A DNA stretch of 64,000 nucleotides from Shimazuella kribbensis DSM 45090 (GTDB taxonomy: Bacteria > Bacillota > Bacilli > Thermoactinomycetales > Thermoactinomycetaceae). Both the position numbers and the translations under genes were made by a program. How positions within the stretch are numbered: position 1 is the first letter of the stretch; each line of letters starts with the position of its first letter. The stretch is taken from contig NZ_ATZF01000001.1 in assembly GCF_000428065.1 (NCBI RefSeq), positions 177,822 to 241,821 on the forward strand, given 5' to 3'. A model generated the notes under the pieces. The model saw only the letters and a program-made list of their open reading frames with translations, was not told the DNA's origin and made no database searches. This document shows, one piece after another, positions 18,153 through 27,206 of the stretch.

Positions 18153-18426
18153 CTCATTTTGATATTTAAGATGAGTATTATTCTAGTATGAGACATGGAC
18201 TTGGTTTATTTCAAATGAGTGTTGTTTACCTATTCATTTATTGTTGGGAATAATTTTATCGGATAATAATTTATTGTTATATGTATAAAAAAATATCTAT
18301 CTTTAAATGAATTTTCAATAAAAATACAATATTAATTAGTTTGAGGCATGTTTTCATCTATTAGAATATGTAATATCTTCATTGATAACAACAGTGGATC
18401 ACTTGAAAGAGAAGGGAATTAATGGA

Positions 18427-19044
18427 ATGTTCAAAAAGATAATTTCTGGAGCCTTTGCTGCTACACTTGTTCTCGCAGCGCCAACTATCGCACTTGCATG
18501 TAACTGGGGAGCACAATCGAGTGGAGACTGTAAAAAATTAGATGTAACGGTTCAAATTGAACGTGGAAACAGTGAGGAAGCAGGTTATTATGATCTGTAT
18601 TGGTCCAAAGATGGTAATCCCAAAAAAGGGGAAAAAATTGCGACTGGTCAAATTCCGATCTTGAAAAAAGATGAAACACACAACATCACATATGATGTTT
18701 CGCAAAACAAGAATGGTAAAGAAGGACGTTATATTTTCCACTTGGTTGAACCAAAAGGTTCGATTTGGAGTAAAGAAATTGTGGTGACAGGCTGTACGGA
18801 AACCCCACCACCAGCAACAGACAACGGTGGAACAACTCCACCGCCAACAACGGAGAATGGCGGGACAACCCCACCGCCAACAGCAGAGAACAATGGTGGA
18901 AAAACTCCTACACCCATTGTAACCAAACCAAATGGAGGGAAAATCCCGAATACTGCAAGTAGCTACTCGACTGCAATGGCACTTGGGGCAGCACTCGTAG
19001 CTGGTGGAGCATTGACCATTCGATTTCAAAAAAATAATGGATAG
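18427..19044 (+). CDS. Secreted, sortase-anchored surface protein (IPNTA signal)
   Basis: 205 residues. It has a signal peptide (MFKKIISGAFAATLVLAA..ALA), then a ~105-residue beta-rich domain with several cysteines (CNWG, GDC, VTGC), a Pro/Thr/Gly-rich low-complexity spacer repeating TPPPT-NGG, then IPNTA, a hydrophobic helix and a short tail (RFQKNNG). LPNTA-type signals are used by class D sortases in spore-formers, so wall anchoring during sporulation is inferred. The start at 18427 is preferred over 18382 because the signal peptide begins there. No sortase gene is in the window. Confidence 0.75.
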   Translation: MFKKIISGAFAATLVLAAPTIALACNWGAQSSGDCKKLDVTVQIERGNSEEAGYYDLYWSKDGNPKKGEKIATGQIPILKKDETHNITYDVSQNKNGKEGRYIFHLVEPKGSIWSKEIVVTGCTETPPPATDNGGTTPPPTTENGGTTPPPTAENNGGKTPTPIVTKPNGGKIPNTASSYSTAMALGAALVAGGALTIRFQKNNG

Positions 19045-19052
19045 AAAAGAAA

Positions 19053-19080
19053 AGCGTTCCATTGGGGACGCTGTTTTTGT
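19053..19080 (+). terminator. Terminator after the surface protein gene
   Basis: 8-bp stem AGCGTTCC/GGGGACGCT (one G-T pair), 3-base loop, then GTTTTTGTTTT. Confidence 0.8.
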
Positions 19081-19291
19081 TTTCACATCAGGTACATAGG
19101 AATGTACTCAAATGAACAAATGGAGAATAAAAAATTAAAGCAAACAAAGAAGATTCATACATATGAAAATCTTTTATCTTTACTATATTATATTACATAA
19201 AGGGAATCTTTTATTCCAAACTCACTCCGCTTATAGCTTCTGAAAATGCGTTATTGATGTATCAAAATAATGAAACATAAAGGACAACGAG

Positions 19292-19655
19292 GTGTTTCCC
19301 ATTTTGTTTATATGGTTAATAACATTATTTATAGCTGGTATGATTATCTGGTTTTTGGTTGAACAATGGCGTTCCAAATCTTCGAAAGATTATCGATCAA
19401 AAAACCCGACCGGGACAATAAAGCGCAAATAGTAACCATAGATATCCCATCGGCCTATAAGAAAAAGCATAGCGGAAAATAGAATTTTCGAAGTTGTATC
19501 AGCTAACCAGAATCAGAGATGGAATGGTTATTGGTAAAGTAGGTAATTCAGGAAATTCATCAGAACCACACTTACATATTCATGCAGAGAAAGATGGGGA
19601 AGGAATTCCAGTTCTATTTGATAGTCGTTTTTTGAAGCGGAATTATTTATTCTAA
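19292..19655 (+). pseudogene. Remnant of an M23 (LytM-type) peptidase gene
   Basis: The 3' part encodes MVIGKVGNSGNSSEPHLHIH followed by AE and about 20 more residues up to the stop at 19655: the C-terminal core of M23 zinc endopeptidases, including HLHIHAE. The 5' part (19292-19432) encodes a short N-terminus with one TM helix ending at a stop after GTIKRK. The frame is broken between them and most of the catalytic domain is missing. A membrane-anchored wall hydrolase has decayed here. The first part could still be translated as a 46-residue peptide. Confidence 0.7.
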
Positions 19656-19666
19656 AGGAGGTTACC

Positions 19667-20170
19667 ATGCAACAAGACCTAATCATACTGATTTCCAGAA
19701 TAGCAAATGAAATTGCTGAAAGTGTTCCTGTTGGAAAGAAAGTATGGATTGACAGGAATAAGTATGAAATTGTTGTGGTTCAAACCGATACAAGTTGCAA
19801 TAAGTATTTAGCAGTCCATGATGGTCGAGTAATTTATGATTCACCCAACAAAAGTTGGTACGAAATCGGTGGAGAAACTCGTGCATTCGTCGAGTCGGCA
19901 GATCGAAAAGATTATTTGTTATTTGCTAATAATTGGCTACGAATTATACGTGCATCTGGAGTCGATGAAGTCAATATTATGGAAAAGCTCCGGCGAGGCT
20001 TTCCAAACTTTTGGGAACCATGTTTGTTTGACGATGAGGTGGAGGAATACATGCTCGTCAAAGATCGTTGTGAACTGATCATTCATGATCCCAACTCTTC
20101 TGATGAGGATAAGGAGGAAGCATGGATTACTTTCACCCTGTGCGAACTTATGCAAGAAGATGGAGTATAA
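19667..20170 (+). CDS. Hypothetical protein, 167 aa
   Basis: Not recognised. It is acidic, soluble and Trp-rich in the middle (LLFANNWLRIIR, FPNFWEPCLFDDEVEEY), with no signal or TM segment. AAAGGAGG precedes the ATG at a good distance, so it is surely translated. It lies 11 bases after the M23 peptidase remnant and may once have been in an operon with it. A hairpin with GAGTCT/AGACTC arms follows at ~20204-20240. Confidence 0.7.
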   Translation: MQQDLIILISRIANEIAESVPVGKKVWIDRNKYEIVVVQTDTSCNKYLAVHDGRVIYDSPNKSWYEIGGETRAFVESADRKDYLLFANNWLRIIRASGVDEVNIMEKLRRGFPNFWEPCLFDDEVEEYMLVKDRCELIIHDPNSSDEDKEEAWITFTLCELMQEDGV

Positions 20171-20369
20171 CCTTTTTGAATATTGAGTAGATAAAGGAAG
20201 TGGTGAGTCTATGGCAAATTAAATAAGCCAAAAGACTCATCGCTCACTATGATTGGTATCCATCTCATGGACTAGAACAGGTACCCTGTCACTGGATTTC
20301 ATAGATAGTCTAGATCAAAAATTTACATCACCGTCCGTTGTTGATTTGATTTAGGGTAATATTTAAAGG

Positions 20370-21776
20370 TTATGTTTTCTCTATCTGGCTTGTTTTTGGT
20401 AATGGAAAAGATATACTTGTCCCTTTTCCTAACACACTGTTAATTACAAGCTGTCCTTCATGAAGCTGAATAATTTCTTTGCAGATCGCTAACCCTAGTC
20501 CACTTCCTTTCTTTTTACTAGAAGCTTTGTAAAATCTTTTGGTTATATTTTTTATTTCAGACTCCTCTATTCCTGCTCCATTGTCGGTAACGGTTACTGT
20601 AATGGTTTGAGAATCTTCTGTAGCAGTAAGTTCCACTCTTCCTTCTACAGGAGTAAATTTAAAAGCATTATCGAGTAGATTGATAAGAACTTGTTTGATT
20701 CGATTGGGATCGGCATACAGTTCTATATCAGGTTTATGCTTTACTTCAAATGTTACATTTTGTTTTTTGCTCAGCCTTGAAAATTGTTTTTCGATTTCTG
20801 TAAGCAATTGACTTAAGGAAAACATTTCTTTTTCCAATTTCATTTGACCAGCTTGATAGTGTGAAAAATCCAATAAATTTTCTACTAACTTGGTTAAACG
20901 CTGGGATTCTTTTTTCATGATAAGGAGCCCAAGCTCGGTTTCTTCTCTATCTTCTAGTTGTCCTTCTTGGATGGTTTCAATCCAACCGTTAATGGATGTT
21001 AATGGAGTTCTGAGTTCATGCGAAATAGCAGAGATAAACTCATTTTTTAGTTGTTCGTTTTTTCGAAGTTCTTGAGACATGATGTTCATCGTTTCACTTA
21101 ACACTCCTACTTCGTCATGTTGGTGCTTTTGTGAAGTGAGCAGGAAATTACCAGCAGCTATTTGTTTTGCTAAGGAAGTGAGATCGGTAATCGGTTTTAC
21201 TATTCGTTTTGCAATCCAATAACTGACGATCACAGACAAACTGATCAAAATGAGTGCCAATACGATTGACAGAAACATGAATTGCGTTATCTTTTGATCA
21301 AGTTCCGTTGCAGAGGATGAATAACGGAGTACACCTACGATTTGTTGATTAATCCGAATTGGATTAGATACAGCTATAATCGTTTCATCAGAGCCTGATG
21401 GTTCACCTTTCCAAATTCCTACCTTTCCTGATAATGCTTTTTGGATATCCGGTGTTTGTAAAGAAGTGGTATACGACATCCGATAGGAATCAAGAATTAC
21501 TCGATTGTCCAAATCAATAATTTGAAAATCGAGATAAGATTTTTCTTGCCTTTTTTCATCACTTATACGTTGAGCGAGTGCGGAAAGGGTTTCAAAAGAG
21601 TATTGGTTAAAATACCGGGTTGAAGCAGCACTTTCTTGAACCAAAGTTTGAACCACTGTACCATAGTAATATTGATACAAAGCAATCAGAAAAAAGACTT
21701 CCACAAGAACAACCACACATACAATTAGTGTTCCAAAGGCGAGTGCCATGCGATTTTTCAAGTTTTTTCGTATCAC
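20370..21776 (-). CDS. Membrane sensor histidine kinase (HAMP, PhoR/ResE-like)
   Basis: 468 residues. An N-terminal TM helix, an extracytoplasmic sensor region (~130 residues), a second TM helix, a HAMP domain (AKRIVKPITDLTSLAKQIAAG), the phosphoacceptor helix SAISHELRTPLTSINGW, then the HATPase_c domain with the N box LINLLDNAFKFTP, G1 VTDNGAGI and G2 GSGLGLAI. I take GTG at 21776 as the start: it overlaps the response regulator stop as GTGA and has GGAG nine bases upstream. A longer TTG start at 21809 lacks a ribosome site. The signal is unknown. Confidence 0.92.
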   Translation of the reverse strand: MIRKNLKNRMALAFGTLIVCVVVLVEVFFLIALYQYYYGTVVQTLVQESAASTRYFNQYSFETLSALAQRISDEKRQEKSYLDFQIIDLDNRVILDSYRMSYTTSLQTPDIQKALSGKVGIWKGEPSGSDETIIAVSNPIRINQQIVGVLRYSSSATELDQKITQFMFLSIVLALILISLSVIVSYWIAKRIVKPITDLTSLAKQIAAGNFLLTSQKHQHDEVGVLSETMNIMSQELRKNEQLKNEFISAISHELRTPLTSINGWIETIQEGQLEDREETELGLLIMKKESQRLTKLVENLLDFSHYQAGQMKLEKEMFSLSQLLTEIEKQFSRLSKKQNVTFEVKHKPDIELYADPNRIKQVLINLLDNAFKFTPVEGRVELTATEDSQTITVTVTDNGAGIEESEIKNITKRFYKASSKKKGSGLGLAICKEIIQLHEGQLVINSVLGKGTSISFPLPKTSQIEKT

Positions 21777-22456
21777 TTGTGGTGTCTCCAAAGATACCCA
21801 AAGCCCCAAATGGTTTCTAAATAGATAGGTTCAGATGGATCATCTTCTACTTTTTTTCGCAATCGACGGATGTGAATATCGACGGTTTTTAGATCGCCTA
21901 CGTAATGCTTTCCCCAAACTTGATTTAAGATTTCATCACGACTAACTGCTGTATTGGGTTTCTCCATCAATATTTTTAAAATCTCAAATTCTTTTGGTGT
22001 CAAATTAATGATGGAGCCTGATCTGTCCAACTTTCGTTGTTCCAGTTGAAGCGTAAAGGGAGCAAGTGCGAGTACGTTGGCAGGTTTCTTTGTTTTGAGC
22101 CGTTTCCCCAATACCTTCATTCGGGCAATTAGTTCAGCGGGGCTAAATGGTTTGGAAATATAGTCATCCGCTCCACAGTCAAACCCTTCTAATTTATCTT
22201 CCATCTGACTTTTCGCTGTAAGCATAATAATTCCGATATCTGTGTCCTTTTGTCTTATTTGTTTACAGACTGCAAAACCATCCATGTCTGGCAACATGAC
22301 ATCCAGAACAGCAATGGAGATATCATCCATCTGATGGAATTTTGTTAATGCTTCTTCTCCTGTTGTCGTTTCGATTACTTCAAAACCTTGACGTTTGAGA
22401 TTGATCCGGACAAAGCTCCGAATTCCTTCCTCATCTTCTAGTAGCAATACTTTCAT
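21773..22456 (-). CDS. OmpR/PhoB-family response regulator
   Basis: 227 residues. The receiver domain carries acidic residues LEDEE near the start, the phosphorylated Asp52 in VLDVMLPDMDG and Lys in YISKPFSP. The C-terminal winged helix has LTPKEFEIL and TVDIHIRRLRKKVEDD. It overlaps the kinase by four bases and lies 20 bases downstream of the lipoprotein gene, so the three form one minus-strand operon. Confidence 0.95.
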   Translation of the reverse strand: MKVLLLEDEEGIRSFVRINLKRQGFEVIETTTGEEALTKFHQMDDISIAVLDVMLPDMDGFAVCKQIRQKDTDIGIIMLTAKSQMEDKLEGFDCGADDYISKPFSPAELIARMKVLGKRLKTKKPANVLALAPFTLQLEQRKLDRSGSIINLTPKEFEILKILMEKPNTAVSRDEILNQVWGKHYVGDLKTVDIHIRRLRKKVEDDPSEPIYLETIWGFGYLWRHHK

Positions 22457-22475
22457 TCCTATTTCTTCCTTCCGT

Positions 22476-23840
22476 TTATTTGAGAAAAGTAATGGATTTC
22501 TCCCATTTTTGAAGATTCGCTTTATATTTTTCAGGAATATGACTTGACTCTTTTGTTATCGATAAGACTAATATTTTGTTCTGATTTTTGTTCAATAACG
22601 TATAACTTTCTTCTCTTTTCTTCATTAAGGCTTGAAAATCAGACCATTTGTTTATTGGAATATGATGAAGCGTATAGAGGGGAATCCACTTCTTTGCTTT
22701 ATTGCGATAAGAAATTTGCAATTGATTTGGTGAGAGTTCTGTTAATTGGATATGTTGATCCCATGTAGGTGGAATGTCAAATTCAAATGTTTGTTGCTCA
22801 TCTGTATAGATTTTTTTAACAGGTTGCAAGTTATTGTTTTTATCTAATTGATACCATATGGTCATTTTTCCGTTGAATGTATAGGCATCATATTGGATAT
22901 CAGTTGGAAGGGATGTATTGCTTTTGATTTCTGCAATTCCATCTTTGTTGTTATCTTGTGTTTGCATACGCAAGGAAGAATTACGATAAAAAGTTTGAAC
23001 GGTAAAAGCTTCTTTTCCTGCCATCAAGTTTTTTAATCGCCCGTTTTCGATCACCAATGCTGTAGTATATAGATGACTATCATAAGCACTAAGCGTGACA
23101 AAGACTCCTTTTTGATGGTATTTTAAATTTACTGTAGTAGCTTGTAGCACATTATCAAAAAATAAAGCGCTATTAGACGAAAACTCAGTAGGAAATAAAT
23201 ATGAATCTAGCTGTTTGCAATTTTGTATGCATTGAATAAATTGTGCTATAAGTTGGTTTTCTTTGTTTTTCGTAAATATCAGCATCTCATCTCGTTTATC
23301 ATTCGTCCAATCTTCTATAGCAACGTTATAAAGGTACTGTTGCTTTAGTACAAGAGAATAAGAATAATCCGTTTGTATGCGAAAGACAGATAAATATTTC
23401 TCTCCATCGCGATCAGCCGTTGATGCATTCGTAGTTCCAATGATCACTTCTGGTCGCTTATCTCCTGCTACATCTCGAAATGCTAAATAATGAAAACGGT
23501 CATGATTTGGTATGGTTATCTTTGTTGCTAATTCCCATTGACGATTTTTTTGATGGAGAATGATAAGTAACAAGCCCAATCCATTTTCTGCTCCAACAAT
23601 CCCCACGATTTCGGGGTGAGAATCTTGATCTAAGTCAACGAGATTTATCGCCCCTGTATAATCGGATTGTTGTGGTACTAGCATTTTATAATCTCTAGGG
23701 ATAAAGGAGGAAAAAACTCGGAATGCGTCCCCTTGATTATTACTAGGTTTTTGAAGTAAATCAGTAGGAAAGGGGAATAGATTACATCCTGTTAATGAAA
23801 ACAACAGCAATACAGATATGAAATTTTTCCAATTTATCAT
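22476..23840 (-). CDS. Lipoprotein with FG-GAP/VCBS-like repeats
   Basis: 454 residues with a lipoprotein signal (lipobox LTGC). The body contains repeats like LVDLDQDSHPEIVGI, FRDVAGDKRPEVIIG and DWTNDKRDEMLIF, which resemble beta-propeller FG-GAP/VCBS units with calcium-type Asp clusters. It is the first gene of the operon with the two-component system, so it may present a signal to the kinase or be controlled by it. No enzymatic motif is visible. Confidence 0.8.
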   Translation of the reverse strand: MINWKNFISVLLLFSLTGCNLFPFPTDLLQKPSNNQGDAFRVFSSFIPRDYKMLVPQQSDYTGAINLVDLDQDSHPEIVGIVGAENGLGLLLIILHQKNRQWELATKITIPNHDRFHYLAFRDVAGDKRPEVIIGTTNASTADRDGEKYLSVFRIQTDYSYSLVLKQQYLYNVAIEDWTNDKRDEMLIFTKNKENQLIAQFIQCIQNCKQLDSYLFPTEFSSNSALFFDNVLQATTVNLKYHQKGVFVTLSAYDSHLYTTALVIENGRLKNLMAGKEAFTVQTFYRNSSLRMQTQDNNKDGIAEIKSNTSLPTDIQYDAYTFNGKMTIWYQLDKNNNLQPVKKIYTDEQQTFEFDIPPTWDQHIQLTELSPNQLQISYRNKAKKWIPLYTLHHIPINKWSDFQALMKKREESYTLLNKNQNKILVLSITKESSHIPEKYKANLQKWEKSITFLK

Positions 23841-23948
23841 ATTCCCATCCTTTTGGCTATTTTAACCTTTATGAAACGACTTTTCTTTTCGTGCTGCGTA
23901 AAATAATACTATAAACAATGTTCGAATAAATAGGAAGAGGTGTCGGAA

Positions 23949-24515
23949 ATGGAAAAAAAACAGATCGTAGGAATAATGTTAATTGTATTGGCAGTAAGTT
24001 TATGGGGTTGTTCATCCGTAGATTTGGAGGGGTATGCGAATCCAACTACTGTTGAAAATATCGAAAAACAACAAGATAAACAGATCAACGATTTGTCTGA
24101 TAAAGATGCAATCGATTTTTTACAAAAAGCTTATGAAGCTCAAATGTCTCTCGTGGACAAAGCGATGAAAGAAGAAAAGCTGGAGAGTGGCGAAATAAAT
24201 ACTGTTTTACATCCGTTGTCTGGGGAGGAAATCCACCAAACATTAGCACCTTATCAAACAAAGGACAGTATTGATACGTTCATTAAAGTTGCTGGTGAAA
24301 CGTTAGAAGAAGGCTGGTTGCCTCATGATGAAGAAATCACTGGTTATTTAGTGGATTATAAAACAGATGCAAAAAAAATCAGCTTTAAACGTAAAAAAGG
24401 ACAAATCGAAGTTACAGCTAAAGTATACGTGGAGGAACAAAGCCCAGCGGAAGTTATCGCAACACTATCCAATACCAGTAATGGGTGGAGAGTTTCAAAA
24501 ATTGATATCCAATAA
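23949..24515 (+). CDS. Small lipoprotein, unknown
   Basis: 188 residues. A signal sequence ends in lipobox VSLWGCSS, followed by an acidic, mostly helical and then beta-stranded domain of about 165 residues. It is divergent from the FG-GAP lipoprotein operon, separated by ~108 bases. The ATG at 23949 follows GAGGTG; an upstream in-frame codon at 23940 overlaps the ribosome site. The function is not known to me. Confidence 0.75.
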   Translation: MEKKQIVGIMLIVLAVSLWGCSSVDLEGYANPTTVENIEKQQDKQINDLSDKDAIDFLQKAYEAQMSLVDKAMKEEKLESGEINTVLHPLSGEEIHQTLAPYQTKDSIDTFIKVAGETLEEGWLPHDEEITGYLVDYKTDAKKISFKRKKGQIEVTAKVYVEEQSPAEVIATLSNTSNGWRVSKIDIQ

Positions 24516-24521
24516 TAGATA

Positions 24522-24567
24522 GAACTCATTTGTTTATTCCTTAAGAAGACAAGTGGGTTCTTTTCTT
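24522..24567 (+). terminator. Terminator-like hairpin
   Basis: GAACTCATTTGT pairs with ACAAGTGGGTTC (one G-T pair) across a 15-base loop, followed by TTTTCTT. It closes the lipoprotein gene. Confidence 0.65.
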
Positions 24568-24630
24568 ATATAAAATTTGGGATTTGGGGAAGCATGTGTT
24601 ACATAAGGGATCTACTCTGGAGGGGTGACA

Positions 24631-24978
24631 TTGTATTACGTATATAGTTTCCTTCTTGTATTTGGAGGTTTGTTTGCTGCTAATTTTATTTTTTCGTATC
24701 AAAGCAAACACATCGATTCTCATTTTTGGGCAACATTCAAATTCCAACTCATGATGCTCCCTCTCTTTTTGTTTGTTAACATTTGTATCGGTTATGGTAT
24801 CAAATTTGGATACAAAGCAATTGGCAATTTAAGCTATGTGTTAGCAGCTTCAAAAGGATTGGAACTATTGATTTCCCTTATTATGGGATATATCTTCTTG
24901 AAGGAGATTCCCAGTTGGAAAACGGGGATAGGTTTCGGGATTATTTTGATAGGGTTTGTTGTGGCCAAATTGAAATAA
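24631..24978 (+). CDS. Small four-helix membrane transporter (EamA/SMR-like)
   Basis: 115 residues, nearly all hydrophobic, forming four TM helices. The last pair (KGLELLISLIMGYIFLKEIP then GIGFGIILIGFVVA) looks like the end of an EamA/DMT half or an SMR protein. The TTG at 24631 is chosen because TGGAGG lies seven bases upstream; the GTG at 24625 is too close to that site. Substrate unknown. Confidence 0.65.
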   Translation: MYYVYSFLLVFGGLFAANFIFSYQSKHIDSHFWATFKFQLMMLPLFLFVNICIGYGIKFGYKAIGNLSYVLAASKGLELLISLIMGYIFLKEIPSWKTGIGFGIILIGFVVAKLK

Positions 24979-25090
24979 CAAAGTGAAATCTCAAACATAC
25001 AAATAATCGGAATAGAATCCAAAAAAGAGATATGCTACAGTAAAAGAAGCATCACTGTCTCATTTCCTATCACATGGAAGGCAGCGCAAG

Positions 25091-25594
25091 ATGGCAAAAA
25101 GGAAGATGGCTGTCTTCGTGATGGTGGTACACGAAGATACAAGGGAGATCCTTGCTCTGAGGACGATCCCTCCAAAGATCGATCCATGGGAATACCCTGG
25201 TGGTCGGGTGAAGGTGGACGAGAACCTCTCGGCTGAAGAGCTCATGAGGTTCCTGATGGAAGCAGCCGTCCGACACACCGAGATCAAAACGGGGCTCACG
25301 ATCGAGATCCTCCCCGATGTGGTCTTCGATGAGATCTGGGGTACCACGCAGATCGTGGGTTTCGTGGGGATCACAAGAAGCAAGGAGGTCACCCTGACCG
25401 ACAAGCACATCGAAGCAGGGTGGTTTCTGTCGCCAGATGATATCCCGACAGAAGCCTATGAGGAACGGGCTGCTTTGGTACAGGTTACTTCTGAAGAAAA
25501 GCCTGCCAAGAAGCCAGGTCCTCCCGAGTCGATGTATGAGGAGTTCCGTAGGGCTCAGGCTGTCTTTGCGGCTCGCTGCAAGGGTGAAAGCTGA
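25091..25594 (+). CDS. Nudix-like protein, GC-rich
   Basis: 167 residues with a Nudix-like fold: MAVFVMVVHEDTREILALRT, then PWEYPGGRVKVDENLSAEEL and AAVRHTEIKTGL where the Nudix box should be. The box is degenerate: the REUXEE core of the family is not intact, so hydrolase activity is doubtful. The C-terminal ~30 residues are charged. Composition is unlike the neighbours (34 of 60 bases at 25201-25260 are G/C). GGAAGG precedes the ATG. Its own hairpin follows. It is one of several GC-rich single-gene units in this window. Confidence 0.75.
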   Translation: MAKRKMAVFVMVVHEDTREILALRTIPPKIDPWEYPGGRVKVDENLSAEELMRFLMEAAVRHTEIKTGLTIEILPDVVFDEIWGTTQIVGFVGITRSKEVTLTDKHIEAGWFLSPDDIPTEAYEERAALVQVTSEEKPAKKPGPPESMYEEFRRAQAVFAARCKGES

Positions 25595-25614
25595 TAGTCT
25601 CAACGGGATTCGCT

Positions 25615-25640
25615 GGACAGGGAGTTCCCACTCTCTGTCC
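25615..25640 (+). terminator. Hairpin after the Nudix-like gene
   Basis: GGACAGGGAG pairs with CTCTCTGTCC (one mismatch or G-T pair) around a 6-base loop. No T run follows, so termination efficiency is uncertain. Confidence 0.55.
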
Positions 25641-25688
25641 AACCCGAATTGTTACCTAAGTATGGTTATAAATAGAATAAGAAGGTTA

Positions 25689-25712
25689 ATGGAGGTATTC
25701 ACTTGCAAGTAA
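25689..25712 (+). CDS. Putative leader peptide MEVFTCK upstream of satA
   Basis: A seven-codon frame starting with ATG behind AAGG. An overlapping alternative, TTG at 25703 behind GGAGG, would give MQVKEVFY ending at 25729. Either one ends just before a hairpin that hides the ribosome site of the acetyltransferase gene. This is the layout of antibiotic-inducible translational attenuators such as those of erm and cat genes. Translation of the leader is inferred. Confidence 0.45.
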   Translation: MEVFTCK

Positions 25713-25737
25713 AGGAAGTTTTCTACTAAGTCAGAGG

Positions 25738-25782
25738 TCCCCCAAGTGTTTTGAATTTTATAGACACTTATTTTTAGGGGGA
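25738..25782 (+). promoter_or_regulatory. Hairpin sequestering the satA ribosome-binding site
   Basis: TCCCCC (25738-25743) pairs with GGGGGA (25777-25782), the Shine-Dalgarno of satA. Inside it AAGTGT (25744-25749) pairs with ACACTT (25764-25769). A 12-bp interrupted stem therefore occludes translation initiation at 25788. A ribosome stalled on the upstream leader frame could open it. Confidence 0.6.
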
Positions 25783-25787
25783 TTGAA

Positions 25788-26339
25788 ATGGACATTATAA
25801 TCAAAGAACAACTAGCGGAAGATGAGCACAAACCCATCAATATAGATGGAAGCTTTACGGTGGATGGGGTACTTGTGCTTTCTTTACAGAACAATCAAAT
25901 CACGTATACAGTACAACAAGTACCGCCTTTTGAAAAATCGTATGCAGATGAGGTACCAGAAGAGATCGATGAAGATGACTCCGATGATAGCGATGATCTA
26001 GAACGAATCGTGTATTTGGCAATTGCAGGTGATCGAGTAGTCGGCCAGATCAAGTTGAAACGTAACTGGAACAAGTATGCTTATATAGAAGAAATACTGG
26101 TAGACAAACAATATAGAGGGCTTAACATAGGCAAAAAACTAATCCAACAAGCCATACAATGGGCAAAAGTGGGTAAGATGCCTGGTATCATGCTAGAGAC
26201 CCAGAACAATAATGTAGCAGCATGTAAGTTTTACGAAAGTTGTGGCTTTGTACTAGGTGGTTTTGATGCTTTTGTTTACAAAGGGCTAGATCAAACCAAC
26301 AATGAAATAGCATTGTATTGGTATCTGGTGTTTGAATAG
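25788..26339 (+). CDS. satA: Streptothricin N-acetyltransferase (SatA/YyaR family, GNAT)
   Basis: 183-residue GNAT enzyme that inactivates streptothricin by acetylation of its beta-lysine amine. The acetyl-CoA loop is VDKQYRGLNIGKKLIQQA, and the Sat-family C-terminus is ETQNNNVAACKFYESCGFVL followed by GGFDAFVYKG and EIALYWYLVF. A short acidic loop (DEDDSDDSDD) precedes the core. The start is fixed by AGGGGGA six bases upstream, which is itself paired in a hairpin, suggesting drug-induced control. A terminator follows. Confidence 0.9.
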   Translation: MDIIIKEQLAEDEHKPINIDGSFTVDGVLVLSLQNNQITYTVQQVPPFEKSYADEVPEEIDEDDSDDSDDLERIVYLAIAGDRVVGQIKLKRNWNKYAYIEEILVDKQYRGLNIGKKLIQQAIQWAKVGKMPGIMLETQNNNVAACKFYESCGFVLGGFDAFVYKGLDQTNNEIALYWYLVFE

Positions 26340-26370
26340 AAGGCAGGAAAATTTTTAAAATAGGAAAAAA

Positions 26371-26407
26371 ACACCCTTGTTCTGAAAATAGGTAAGGGTG
26401 TTTTTTA
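26371..26407. terminator. Bidirectional terminator
   Basis: 8-bp stem ACACCCTT/AAGGGTGT with T runs on both strands, between satA and the convergent DinB-like gene. Confidence 0.85.
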
Positions 26408-26427
26408 TGTTTCATAAAGTACAAACA

Positions 26428-26931
26428 TCAATCATTCCATTTTTTCTTTGGAATGCTAAGGGTGGACCATTTCTCATTTTTAACCATTTTACCGATATAA
26501 ACAATTTGCCTGACATGATTGGAATAATGGGCGATTTGACGCTCAATCGCTTCTATTATCGTATGATCGACGCCTCGGATTTTGGTAGTCCGTAGCAAGT
26601 CGTTTGGGGAAAGAATATGGAGGACATCAAATAAAATCTTCCAACCGGCTTCCCAAGCATCAAGTAACTCCTCTTTGCTTTGAAAACTTCCCTCAAACTC
26701 CGCATCTCGATTCCGATCGGGCTTTTCGCCGTCACTGTCAAATAAGTTTGTCCATCTGGATCTCATATTTCCATACATATGTTTCACAATGATTGCAATA
26801 CTGTTAGATTCACTAGAAGGAGTGTAGTGGAGTTCCTCAAAGGTGAGTTGTGCAAAGGTTTTATCTGCGAGGCTTTTCATACTCTGAAAAGTGGCGATAG
26901 ATGTTTGAAGATAATGGTTTCCTATGTTCAT
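26428..26931 (-). CDS. DinB/DUF1572-family protein
   Basis: 167 residues with the four-helix-bundle pattern of the DinB/YfiT superfamily. The metal-binding histidines are visible in AIIVKHMYGNMRSRW, and in the HTIIEAIERQIAHYSNHVRQ region near the C-terminus, together with IVYIGKM. Members are putative metal-dependent thiol-utilising enzymes; the substrate here is unknown. It is monocistronic. Confidence 0.8.
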   Translation of the reverse strand: MNIGNHYLQTSIATFQSMKSLADKTFAQLTFEELHYTPSSESNSIAIIVKHMYGNMRSRWTNLFDSDGEKPDRNRDAEFEGSFQSKEELLDAWEAGWKILFDVLHILSPNDLLRTTKIRGVDHTIIEAIERQIAHYSNHVRQIVYIGKMVKNEKWSTLSIPKKKWND

Positions 26932-27206
26932 CCTAACACCTCATTATTGGGTAATCGTTACTTATTCGATTATCTTATTTTTTTCGGTCAGTAAAAACAT
27001 AGTAAATGAATTCTTATCATTCGCAATAGTAAAATAGAAAATTAGTTATGATCTTTTCTTACAAACTTCGAAATGAGATAATTTTATTATAGGAAAAAGC
27101 TAATCTAATCATATAAGGAATACACAATAAACAAACATGGATAGTAACGGAGTACCATATACTTTATTACCGAACAATTGTGCGCGAAAGGAAGTGGTGG
27201 AAATCC

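Noticed and set aside
18538-19086. 182-codon minus-strand frame opposite the IPNTA surface protein
   Set aside because: Cys/Trp-rich antisense of a Pro/Thr/Gly repeat region.
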